A DNA stretch of 17,158 nucleotides from Prevotella sp. (GTDB lineage Bacteria; Bacteroidota; Bacteroidia; Bacteroidales; Bacteroidaceae). A program made the position numbers and the translations under genes. Under the pieces are notes generated by a model. That model did no database searches. It was not told the DNA's origin and saw only the letters and a program-made list of their open reading frames with translations. The DNA lies in the NCBI GenBank assembly GCA_016291915.1, contig JAEEZP010000296.1:1-17158 (forward strand), read 5' to 3'. Shown here in pieces: positions 1-7,423 of the stretch; position 1 is the first letter of the stretch; every line of letters begins with the position of its first letter.

Positions 1-38
1 CTGAAAGAGTACGCAACAAATATAACAACAAAGTATAA

Positions 39-656
39 ATGAAGGTATTATTAATCAACGGTAGTCCGAAAGACAAGGGCAATACCTTTCTGGCATTGAG
101 TGAGGTAGCAAAGACACTGAATGAGGAAGGTATCGAGACAGAGATTGTGAGTATAGGTAAAAAGGCAGTACAAGGATGCATTGCTTGCGGTATGTGCGGC
201 AGGACCGGCAAGTGTACATTCAACGATGACCTGTATTACAAGATATGGCGCATTGTCAAGGATGGTATCGACGGACTTGTCATTGGTTCTCCTGTCTATT
301 ACGGTGGTCCTAACGGTTCGGTCTGTGCCTTGCTCGACAGGGTCTTCTATACCTTAGGACCTGATCTACAGTTCAAGCCAGGAGCCAGTGTGGCGGTATG
401 TCGTCGTGGTGGTGCCACAGCAACCTTCGACCGTCTCAACAAATATTTCACTATCATGAACATGCCCCTGGTCAGTTCACAGTATTGGAACATGGTATAT
501 GGTCAGACGCCAGGACAAGCGGCATTAGACGAAGAAGGTATGCAGACAATGCGTACCCTTGCCCGTAACATGGCATGGATGATCAAAAAGCTGAATGTCA
601 GCGAAGAAGGCCATCCTGAGCAAGAGCAGCATGTCTGGACGAATTTCATCAGATAG
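39..656 (+). CDS. Flavodoxin-fold NAD(P)H-dependent FMN reductase / iron-sulfur flavoprotein-like
   Basis: This 205-residue cytoplasmic flavoprotein probably uses FMN to move electrons from NAD(P)H to an unidentified acceptor. The N-terminus MKVLLINGSPKDKGNT is the phosphate-binding loop of the NADPH-dependent FMN reductase fold, and VIGSPVYYGG near residue 87 is the second flavin-contact loop. Between them, at about residues 47-59, sits GCIACGMCGRTGKC. Its cysteine spacing, C-x2-C-x2-C-x5-C, matches the compact cluster motif of iron-sulfur flavoproteins, so a 4Fe-4S centre is likely; this last point is from family knowledge. The ATG at 39 follows an AT-rich leader without a Shine-Dalgarno sequence, as is usual in Bacteroidota. 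The gene converges on the ZIP transporter gene with only two bases between the stop codons. There is no apparent functional link to the polysaccharide locus to the right. Confidence 0.85.
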   Translation: MKVLLINGSPKDKGNTFLALSEVAKTLNEEGIETEIVSIGKKAVQGCIACGMCGRTGKCTFNDDLYYKIWRIVKDGIDGLVIGSPVYYGGPNGSVCALLDRVFYTLGPDLQFKPGASVAVCRRGGATATFDRLNKYFTIMNMPLVSSQYWNMVYGQTPGQAALDEEGMQTMRTLARNMAWMIKKLNVSEEGHPEQEQHVWTNFIR

Positions 657-658
657 GT

Positions 659-1435
659 TCACCCCATCACCACATCGAGTACCATCATCAGTACAAAACC
701 TATAGCAAAACCGATGGTACTGAGGTTGGAGTGTGCACCCTCACTGGCTTCCGGGATTAATTCCTCCACTACCACATAGAACATGGCTCCGGCAGCGAAT
801 GCCAGCATATAGGGAAGAACAGGTGTCATCAGTGAGGCTAATAGTACTACTGCCAGCGCTCCCAAGGGCTCCACAGCACCGCTCAGACTACCAATAGCAA
901 ACGAACGCCATCGTGAATTTCCCGCCGCACGCATGGGCATGGAGATAATAGCTCCCTCTGGCACATTCTGGATGGCGATACCGATACTGACGGCCAAAGC
1001 ACTGGCCATTGACAGTCCTGCTGCCCCTTCATCAGCACCCGCAAACACAACACCGACAGCCATACCCTCAGGCAGATTGTGGATAGTGACAGCAAGTGCC
1101 AACATGGTGGTACGTGACAGATGAGAGCGCAAACCCTCAGGTTTGTCGGTGCCGAGATGTAAGTGGGGAGTCAGCTCATCGAGTAAAAGGAGGAAGCCCA
1201 TACCCATGAGGAACCCTATGGCAGCAGGTAAAACCGACCATGCATCCTTCGCTGCTTCCATCTCCATAGCCGGAATGAGGAGTGACCAAACAGATGCCGC
1301 CACCATCACACCTGAAGCAAAACCCAATAACAACTTCTGCAAACGGAGCGACATCTCGTCTTTCATTAAAAAGACGAATGCCGCTCCGAGCATTGTTCCT
1401 AATAAGGGAATAAGAAGTCCTATGATTAATGTCAT
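659..1435 (-). CDS. ZIP-family divalent metal transporter
   Basis: This 258-residue inner-membrane protein belongs to the ZIP family, which brings zinc, iron or manganese into the cytoplasm. It is hydrophobic through its length, with about eight membrane segments. It carries the two family metal-binding signatures HNLPEG and QNVPEG in the two central helices, and a short histidine-bearing loop (PHLHLG) before them. The length fits the bacterial GufA/ZupT-type branch. The reading frame can be extended one codon upstream to a GTG at 1438, but the ATG at 1435 immediately follows it and is the more likely start. The gene lies on the minus strand, its stop codon almost abutting that of the flavoprotein. 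The winged-helix gene lies 36 bases upstream on the same strand, so the two may be cotranscribed. Which metal it carries cannot be read from the sequence. Confidence 0.88.
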   Translation of the reverse strand: MTLIIGLLIPLLGTMLGAAFVFLMKDEMSLRLQKLLLGFASGVMVAASVWSLLIPAMEMEAAKDAWSVLPAAIGFLMGMGFLLLLDELTPHLHLGTDKPEGLRSHLSRTTMLALAVTIHNLPEGMAVGVVFAGADEGAAGLSMASALAVSIGIAIQNVPEGAIISMPMRAAGNSRWRSFAIGSLSGAVEPLGALAVVLLASLMTPVLPYMLAFAAGAMFYVVVEELIPEASEGAHSNLSTIGFAIGFVLMMVLDVVMG

Positions 1436-1471
1436 CACTATAATGATCAGATTACCATAAGCCTCATCAGT

Positions 1472-1666
1472 TTACTGAGCCGGAGCCCACTTGCAGCGAA
1501 CGGGTGATACGATGGCACCCTCTTTCTTCAATTCGGCGAAAGCCTTGTCCACTTCCTTACGGTCAGCACCCAGTGCCTTTGTTACCTCACCAGCGGAGAC
1601 GGGCTTGCCAGCCTCGCGCATACATTGTAATACTTGTTCTTTCATACCTTTATCGTTTAAATTCAT
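1472..1666 (-). CDS. Small winged-helix (HTH) protein, putative transcriptional regulator
   Basis: This is a 64-residue protein made almost entirely of one winged-helix unit. Helix one is MKEQVLQCMREAG, followed by KPVSAGEVTKALGADRKEVDKAFAELKKEG as the helix-turn-helix and recognition helix, and IVSPVRCKWAPAQ as the wing. Small stand-alone proteins of this type are common in Bacteroidales and are usually called transcriptional regulators or HTH-domain proteins; their targets are unknown to me. Two starts are possible, the ATG at 1666 used here and an ATG at 1645 that begins MKEQVLQ. A good minus-strand promoter element sits 20 bases upstream of the first. The gene may share a transcript with the ZIP transporter downstream. 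No effector domain is present. Confidence 0.75.
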   Translation of the reverse strand: MNLNDKGMKEQVLQCMREAGKPVSAGEVTKALGADRKEVDKAFAELKKEGAIVSPVRCKWAPAQ

Positions 1667-1685
1667 GAATTCATTTGCTAAGATG

Positions 1686-1693
1686 CAAATATA
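1686..1693 (-). promoter_or_regulatory. Bacteroidota-type -7 promoter element for the winged-helix gene
   Basis: Read on the minus strand this is TATATTTG followed by CATC, a full match to the Bacteroides primary-sigma -7 consensus TAnnTTTG. It lies 20 bases before the ATG at 1666. No convincing -33 TTTG was found. Confidence 0.55.
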
Positions 1694-1816
1694 GCACTTT
1701 TTTTTGAATTCCCATCCGTCTGAACCATAAAGATATCATCAAAGAACAAACGATTTGCTCCTTTCCTTCGGTTTTTCTTTATTTTAACAAAAAAACTCTG
1801 CGAAATACATCCATAA

Positions 1817-3049
1817 CTATTGCACATGTACACCCGACTTCAGTCGCAGCAGTGCTTCCAAGTAATAATAGTCGGCATAGATGATGCTGGCATCGATCTC
1901 TGTACCTGCCGGTTTGTGTCCTGTAGAGTGTTTTAAGAAAGCTACATTCTCTTCCCCACTCTGATAATCATTACTTAGATCCGTCAGCATACTGACAGCA
2001 GCATCATAGTATAATTTGCCTTTTTCTGCATCAACATATTGGCACAGTTCCAACAAGCCACTGGCCACTACACAGGCTGCTGAAGCGTCTTTAGGTGCTT
2101 CCATACCCATCGGATCATCCATATCCCAGAGTGGTACCCAGTCATCGCTGGTCTCTTTCAGTCGTTTCAGATAGATATCCGTCACTTTCTGAGCGAACTC
2201 TAAGAAACGCTGCTCTTTCGTGAATCGATATACCATGGTATATCCATAGATGGCCCATGACTGTCCGCGAGACCACATCGATGAGTCAGCATATCCCTGA
2301 TGGGTGACACCCTTGATAAAGTGACCGGATAACTTATCATAAACGGCCACATGATAACAGGAACCGTCTTCACGGAACTGATGCTGCATGGTAGTTTCTG
2401 CATGACGCACAGCAATATGATAAAGTTGTTCACTCTTTGCCTTATCACTCTTTTCCTGTTCCTTAGCAGCCCAGAAAAGAAGCTCCAAGTTGATCATATT
2501 GTCCATGATGGTGTTATGACCACCGTAGTCTTTCACATGACGGGGCCAACTGAGGATTGTCCCAACCTGAGGATTATAAAGCAATGCGAGGGAATCTGCC
2601 GCATCGAGCATTACTTTACGATAGTCATCCCTATGTGTCTGTTCGTAACCCTTACCGTAACTGGAGAGTGTCAGGAAACCGATATCATGGTCATAGACAG
2701 GTTCTTGGGTAAGCATGCTCAGCGCCTCGGTATATCCTTCAGCCTGTTGACGAACTTGTTCATCCTTGGTGAGAGCATAGTCCATCCAGAGTATTCCCGG
2801 CCAGAAACCCGAGCACCACTCCTGAGGAGATGCTTTCCGACAGTTCCATCCCTTCTGGGTATCCTCTTTCAGGATATTACGGGGCTCCATGGAATAGTCG
2901 TACGTGTTGTCAGCCTGCCTCAACTCATTGAGTGCCGCTGACACCTTATTTATACAATAGTCCAATTCCTTGTCTGGATTCCATGTCCCCTCTTTCGTCT
3001 GACATGCCATCAGACAGAAAATAGATATAAAGAAAAATAGTTTCTTCAT
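1817..3049 (-). CDS. GH88-family unsaturated glucuronyl hydrolase, lipoprotein
   Basis: This enzyme should remove 4-deoxy-4,5-unsaturated uronic acid from the non-reducing end of oligosaccharides made by a polysaccharide lyase. The chosen ATG at 3049 gives 410 residues beginning MKKLFFFISIFCLMACQ. That is a lipoprotein signal with lipobox LMAC and acceptor Cys16, so the protein is membrane-anchored. An upstream in-frame extension to 3223 runs into the divergent gene and is rejected. Family motifs are clear: HDIGF with Asp122, and IMDNMINLELLFWAA with Asp183. The 61-residue spacing equals that of the catalytic pair Asp88/Asp149 in Bacillus GH88 (numbers recalled from the literature). The gene is divergent from the lyase/beta-helix operon and has its own copy of the locus motif 22 bases upstream of its ATG. 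That pairing fits a lyase feeding a glucuronyl hydrolase. The uronate linkage accepted is unknown. Confidence 0.9.
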   Translation of the reverse strand: MKKLFFFISIFCLMACQTKEGTWNPDKELDYCINKVSAALNELRQADNTYDYSMEPRNILKEDTQKGWNCRKASPQEWCSGFWPGILWMDYALTKDEQVRQQAEGYTEALSMLTQEPVYDHDIGFLTLSSYGKGYEQTHRDDYRKVMLDAADSLALLYNPQVGTILSWPRHVKDYGGHNTIMDNMINLELLFWAAKEQEKSDKAKSEQLYHIAVRHAETTMQHQFREDGSCYHVAVYDKLSGHFIKGVTHQGYADSSMWSRGQSWAIYGYTMVYRFTKEQRFLEFAQKVTDIYLKRLKETSDDWVPLWDMDDPMGMEAPKDASAACVVASGLLELCQYVDAEKGKLYYDAAVSMLTDLSNDYQSGEENVAFLKHSTGHKPAGTEIDASIIYADYYYLEALLRLKSGVHVQ

Positions 3050-3070
3050 TTTTATAAATGTTTTCTGATT

Positions 3071-3100
3071 ATACGAAGAAATGAAACAAATTACGCAAAA
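3071..3100 (-). promoter_or_regulatory. Regulon motif copy 1 (GH88 promoter)
   Basis: On the minus strand the first box TTTTGCGTAA (3100-3091) and the second box TTCTTCGTAT (3080-3071) are separated by 10 bases, with the CGTA cores 20 bp apart. The motif ends 21 bases before the GH88 ATG. It is back-to-back with copy 2, 18 bases away. Confidence 0.75.
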
Positions 3101-3118
3101 AAACATTAGAAAAAAATA

Positions 3119-3148
3119 TTTTGCGTATATTTGTGGAACAGTTCGTAT
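3119..3148 (+). promoter_or_regulatory. Regulon motif copy 2 (lyase/beta-helix operon promoter)
   Basis: The first box is TTTTGCGTAT (3119-3128) and the second box CAGTTCGTAT (3139-3148), with the CGTA cores 20 bp apart. It ends 25 bases before the ATG at 3174. The end of the first box also overlaps TATATTTG (3126-3133), a match to the standard -7 consensus, so the motif may lie directly over the core promoter. Confidence 0.75.
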
Positions 3149-3173
3149 TTTTAAAAAACATATGAATGTATTA

Positions 3174-5549
3174 ATGATGAAAAGAATAATTTGGGGATTT
3201 ATCCTCCTCCCATTATGGTCCACATTTGCTGTTGCCCAACAAGACTATAAAATGGCCGGCCCATACGAGGTGGTAGCACGCGACGGACAATATGCCAAGA
3301 CGAAAGGTGGCAGTGAGCGGGATATGCACACCGCGATGGACTATGCCAAAGCAGCCTTTACTAGCAATGTGGCTCACGATGGTTACAGGGAAAAGGCTTT
3401 GGAGATTATTAATGCCTATGCCAACACTTTGCAACGATTTGAGGGGCATGATGCACCGCTTTGTCTGATTCAGGCATATTGGTTGGTTAGGGCGATGATA
3501 CAACTCAAAAAATATCAAACACCCGAATGGTCAGCAATGATTCGTCGTGCAATGATTCCGGTGATGAACAAATTTGAAGCTGACAGTCCTTATGCCAACG
3601 GCAACTGGGGAGCCATTGTGAACAGATGTCGTATGGCTTGTGCCATTGCATTAAATGATAAAGATTTATATCAATCTTCCATTGACTATTTTCTGCATGC
3701 CAATGACAATGGTTCACTACCGAAATATGTCAGTGAGACAGGACAGTGTCAGGAGACAGGTCGTGATCAAGGTCATGCACAATTAGGACTCGGTGCTTTG
3801 GCGGAGACCTGTGAATTGGCATGGGAACAAGGTGATGATCTATGGGGCGCACTCGACAACCGTCTGATGAAGGGATTGGAATATACGGCACGTTATAATC
3901 TTGGTTATGATGTACCATTTGAGACGTGGACAGACTGCACCGGACTCTATAATGACTGGACAGAGCCGGGTGAGATGGGCCGAGGTGTTATCCGCGATAT
4001 CTATAGCAAAGCATATGACCACTATGTGAACCACTGCAAACTGAAGATGCCCTACACCAAGAAGATTCTCGATGTCAAGAATAAAGCTGAAAAGAAACAC
4101 CTTATTAAATATAATATGGAGGCTAATCAGTTTGTCGTCCCCGGTGTGAAAGAGGGTATCAAACTGCATCAGGTATTTACCTATACAGCGCCAGAAGGAG
4201 TACCTTTAAAAGACGATTATGAGGTATACATCCATCCACGGGGAAAAGAAGAATGGACGCGTATAGATACCTATATGGCAAAGGTAAATGCCCCCATCGG
4301 TAATAACAAACACCGACAATCTGAAATCTCATATGCTTTCTTTGATTTCACCGGAGACGTGTTTGTAAAAGTTGTCTGTAAAAAGAAAAAGTTTAAGAGT
4401 GCCCGCATCCGTCCCGATTACCGAGGTACCATTGCCAATGTCATCAACGATTCCACCCTGCAATTCCTCCTTTTCCAACCGGAGAATGTCAGTGTGGAGT
4501 TTGATGGGGATATCACGGACAATCTTTTACTTTTCACTTCCAAACCAACTTTGACGAAGGAAGAAGCAGAAATACAAGCAAAGAAAGAAAGACATCATTT
4601 TATCTACTATGCACCCGGACTGTATACCGAAAAGGAGATCAAAGTACCTTCTAATACTACAGTTTATCTCGCCGGTGGCAGTTACTTCACAGGAACATTT
4701 GCTATCGAAGATGCCGAGAATGTAAGTATAGTAGGTCGAGGTATTGCCCGTCCTGCCGACGGCTATGAAGGTTGTCATGTTCATCGTAGCAAGAATGTAC
4801 TGATTGATGGCATGATCCTGAATACTTGTCCGATAGGCGGCAGCGATGGAGTTACTGTTCATGACGTACGCAGCATCTCACATCCTCAGTGGGGTGACGG
4901 ACTGAATGTCTTCGCTTCCTCAAACGTACTATACGACCGGGTGTTCTGCCGTAACAGTGATGACTGCACCACTGCCTATGCCACCCGAAAGGGATTCAGT
5001 GGATCGGTACGGAATATACGTATGACCAATTCTACCTTATGGGCAGATGTGGCTCATCCCATCTTTATAGGTCTTCACGGCAATCCCGAGGTGGGTGATA
5101 GTATCGTCAGCCTACATTACGACAATCTCGACATTATCTATCAGAGCGAACCGCAGGTGGACTATCAGGGATGCATGGCTATCAACTGTGGTGATGGCAA
5201 CTACGTAAAGGATGTGACCTTCGACAATATACGCATCGAACAGATTCATCAGGGGTGTCTCCTGCAGGTGAAGGTGGGCTGGAATAAGAAATATTGCACG
5301 GCTGCCGGCCAAGGTGTCGAGAATGTACTGTTCCGCCATATCCGTTATTACGGGGCACAACCATATATGTCGGTCATCACCGGTTATGATGTCCATCACA
5401 AGGTGAAGAATGTTACCTTCGAGGGACTAAAAATAAACGGACAATTGATTTATGATGACATGCCCGGAAAACCCAAATGGTATGCCACAGCAGATTATGT
5501 ACCGATGTTTGTAGGATCACATGTAGAAAACCTGAAATTCAATAAATAA
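3174..5549 (+). CDS. Bimodular secreted enzyme: alginate-lyase-superfamily (PL38-like) domain fused to GH28/GH49-like beta-helix
   Basis: This secreted protein of 791 residues appears to join a polysaccharide lyase and a glycosidase. The signal peptide MKRIIWGFILLPLWSTFAVAQQ ends near residue 21. ATGs at 3162, 3174 and 3177 are all possible; upstream extension would run through the promoter. Residues about 28-290 are helical and carry NGNWG (142-146) and QETGRDQGH (193-201), motifs I associate with the alginate lyase superfamily (PF05426; PL38 is the closest guess). Residues about 345-475 look like the beta-sandwich that precedes GH49-type helices. Residues about 478-791 form a right-handed beta-helix with repeated N-V-x-I/F turns. 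In it, WGDG with Asp575 and NSDD with Asp596/Asp597 match the catalytic acid layout of clan GH-N. The GH28 GHG motif is not at its expected place, favouring a GH49-like relative. It is first in an operon; its stop overlaps the next start by one base. Confidence 0.75.
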   Translation: MMKRIIWGFILLPLWSTFAVAQQDYKMAGPYEVVARDGQYAKTKGGSERDMHTAMDYAKAAFTSNVAHDGYREKALEIINAYANTLQRFEGHDAPLCLIQAYWLVRAMIQLKKYQTPEWSAMIRRAMIPVMNKFEADSPYANGNWGAIVNRCRMACAIALNDKDLYQSSIDYFLHANDNGSLPKYVSETGQCQETGRDQGHAQLGLGALAETCELAWEQGDDLWGALDNRLMKGLEYTARYNLGYDVPFETWTDCTGLYNDWTEPGEMGRGVIRDIYSKAYDHYVNHCKLKMPYTKKILDVKNKAEKKHLIKYNMEANQFVVPGVKEGIKLHQVFTYTAPEGVPLKDDYEVYIHPRGKEEWTRIDTYMAKVNAPIGNNKHRQSEISYAFFDFTGDVFVKVVCKKKKFKSARIRPDYRGTIANVINDSTLQFLLFQPENVSVEFDGDITDNLLLFTSKPTLTKEEAEIQAKKERHHFIYYAPGLYTEKEIKVPSNTTVYLAGGSYFTGTFAIEDAENVSIVGRGIARPADGYEGCHVHRSKNVLIDGMILNTCPIGGSDGVTVHDVRSISHPQWGDGLNVFASSNVLYDRVFCRNSDDCTTAYATRKGFSGSVRNIRMTNSTLWADVAHPIFIGLHGNPEVGDSIVSLHYDNLDIIYQSEPQVDYQGCMAINCGDGNYVKDVTFDNIRIEQIHQGCLLQVKVGWNKKYCTAAGQGVENVLFRHIRYYGAQPYMSVITGYDVHHKVKNVTFEGLKINGQLIYDDMPGKPKWYATADYVPMFVGSHVENLKFNK

Positions 5550-7417
5550 TGATCAAGCATATTCTTTTCTGTATCTCTGCTCTAGGGTGTACTCTTTTCA
5601 TCCAGGCACAACAACTGAGAGTGGTTTCTCCTGATGGAAATAATTGTATGACAATTGGTCATCAAGGGGATGCGCTCACTTATTCCTTGACGTCCCAAGG
5701 TAAAGAGGTAGTGACTGACTCACGGTTAGGATTACAACTCGACAACTACACTTGGGAACGTGCTCTGGCACGTATATACCCTCAGTACGACTGTTGGATG
5801 AACGGTTTCACTGTGGATTCTGTGAAGTATAATACTCATTCTGCTACCATTCATAACTTCTATGGCGAGCAGGCCGTTGTTCCTGATAACTACAATGAAG
5901 GTACACTATATCTGTCGAAACATGACGGTTCCGACTACCGATTGAATATCGAAGTACGTGCTTATAATGAGGGAATTGCCTTCCGATATTTTTTTCCGGA
6001 ACATCCACAAGCAGTGTTCCATAAAGTAACCGAAGACCTTACGGAATATACTTTTCCTGCCGGCACTAAAGCATGGGCAGCAGAATGGGCACAAGCACCC
6101 TACGAACTGAAAGACATTAATGATATCCAGCATCAGATAGAAAGAGCTGTTACCATAACAATTCCTAATGGGATCTACTGTGCACTGGCTGATGCAGATG
6201 TAGACGACTGGTGTTTAGAAAAGAACATCGCATCAAAGACTAAGGCAAATACGCTATGTACCACCATGTATTCTCCGGTTGATATCGTAACCTATTATGC
6301 TACACCTTGGAAAGTCATTTTAATAGCAGATAGTTATGTAGAGTTATTGAAGCACAGGTATATCATTGACAATCTCAATCCACCATGTGCCATCGCAGAT
6401 GCAAAAGATTGGGTTCGTCCGGGAACCATCATGCGATGTACGACACTAACTACAGAAGCAGCTCTTCGGAACATCGATTTCTGTCAGAAACATCATATTC
6501 CTTATATGCTTTTCGACTGGAAGTGGTATGAGCCATGTACCAGTCATGATGGTGACGCAACAATAGTAATACCACAGATAGACATGCCAAAAGTCGTAGC
6601 CTATGGACGCGAACATGGTGTAGGAATCTGGCTGTATGTCAACCAGCATGCGTTGCAGAAGCAGATGCGTGAACTCTTCCCCCTCCTCCACCAATGGGGC
6701 ATTGTTGGAGTGAAGAGCGGTTTTGTGCAGTATGCCTCCCATCGCTGGTCAACTTGGTTGCACGACTTAGTGCGCTATGCTGCTGAGAACCATCTGATGG
6801 TAAATATCCATGACGAGTTCCGTCCCTCAGGTTTCTCACGCACTTACCCCAACCTATTAAATCAAGAAGGCATACGTGGTAACGAGGAGTTCCCTGATGC
6901 AACTCATAACACCATTCTTCCTTTTACACGTATGATAAACGGTGCTGCTGATTATACCATCTGCTATTATGACAAGAGACTAAAGACTACACATGGACAT
7001 CAGTTAGCAGCCTCATTAGTTTACTATGCACCACTACTGACGCTCTTTTGGTATGACAAGCCCGAATATGCGAATGATGAACCGGAACTGAAATGGTTTG
7101 ACGACCTCAAGACTGTATGGGATGAGAGCCGTGTCCTTGAAGGCACTCCCGGTGAGTATATCATTATGGCCCGTCGTTCTGGAAATGAATGGTATGTGGC
7201 AGCCATGACAAACAATGATGCACGCCATGTAACCATCTGCACGGATGACTTTTTGTCGGAAAGTAAATATATAGTGGAGATATATAACGATGATCCAACA
7301 GTTGATACCCGTACGAAGGTGTCAGTCAAGACTATTCGGGTAAATGCCGGTAAGGACATCAAACTATCACTTCAACCCAGTGGCGGAGCTGTTCTTCGTT
7401 TCATTCCTGTAAAATAG
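5549..7417 (+). CDS. GH97-family glycoside hydrolase (alpha-glucosidase/alpha-galactosidase type)
   Basis: This 622-residue secreted enzyme has the GH97 layout: a signal peptide (MIKHILFCISALGCTLFIQAQQ), an N-terminal beta-sandwich (LRVVSPDGNN to about residue 270), a TIM barrel and a short C-terminal beta domain. GH97 enzymes remove alpha-linked glucose or galactose, by inversion or by retention depending on subgroup. Key barrel motifs are YMLFDWKWYEP, GIVGVKSGFVQ, NIHDEFRPSGFSRTYPN and GIRGNEEF. Glu446 in RGNEE is the expected general acid or acid/base. Gly391 lies 55 residues before it, where retaining members have the nucleophile Asp (GVKxDF); inverting SusB has VKSGYV here. However, the SusB base position (HEA..RPTG) holds Asp422, and the second SusB base appears absent. 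The comparisons are from memory. The ATG overlaps the previous stop codon (TAATG), so translation is coupled. The substrate is open. Confidence 0.85.
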   Translation: MIKHILFCISALGCTLFIQAQQLRVVSPDGNNCMTIGHQGDALTYSLTSQGKEVVTDSRLGLQLDNYTWERALARIYPQYDCWMNGFTVDSVKYNTHSATIHNFYGEQAVVPDNYNEGTLYLSKHDGSDYRLNIEVRAYNEGIAFRYFFPEHPQAVFHKVTEDLTEYTFPAGTKAWAAEWAQAPYELKDINDIQHQIERAVTITIPNGIYCALADADVDDWCLEKNIASKTKANTLCTTMYSPVDIVTYYATPWKVILIADSYVELLKHRYIIDNLNPPCAIADAKDWVRPGTIMRCTTLTTEAALRNIDFCQKHHIPYMLFDWKWYEPCTSHDGDATIVIPQIDMPKVVAYGREHGVGIWLYVNQHALQKQMRELFPLLHQWGIVGVKSGFVQYASHRWSTWLHDLVRYAAENHLMVNIHDEFRPSGFSRTYPNLLNQEGIRGNEEFPDATHNTILPFTRMINGAADYTICYYDKRLKTTHGHQLAASLVYYAPLLTLFWYDKPEYANDEPELKWFDDLKTVWDESRVLEGTPGEYIIMARRSGNEWYVAAMTNNDARHVTICTDDFLSESKYIVEIYNDDPTVDTRTKVSVKTIRVNAGKDIKLSLQPSGGAVLRFIPVK

Positions 7418-7423
7418 ACATCC

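Noticed and set aside
3081..3173. N-terminal extension of the lyase/beta-helix frame to 3081.
   Set aside because: It runs through the promoter region and would place 31 charged and aromatic residues before a good signal peptide.
3050..3223. N-terminal extension of the GH88 reading frame to 3223.
   Set aside because: It would cover both regulon motifs and overlap the divergent gene, and it would bury a textbook lipoprotein signal peptide starting at 3049.
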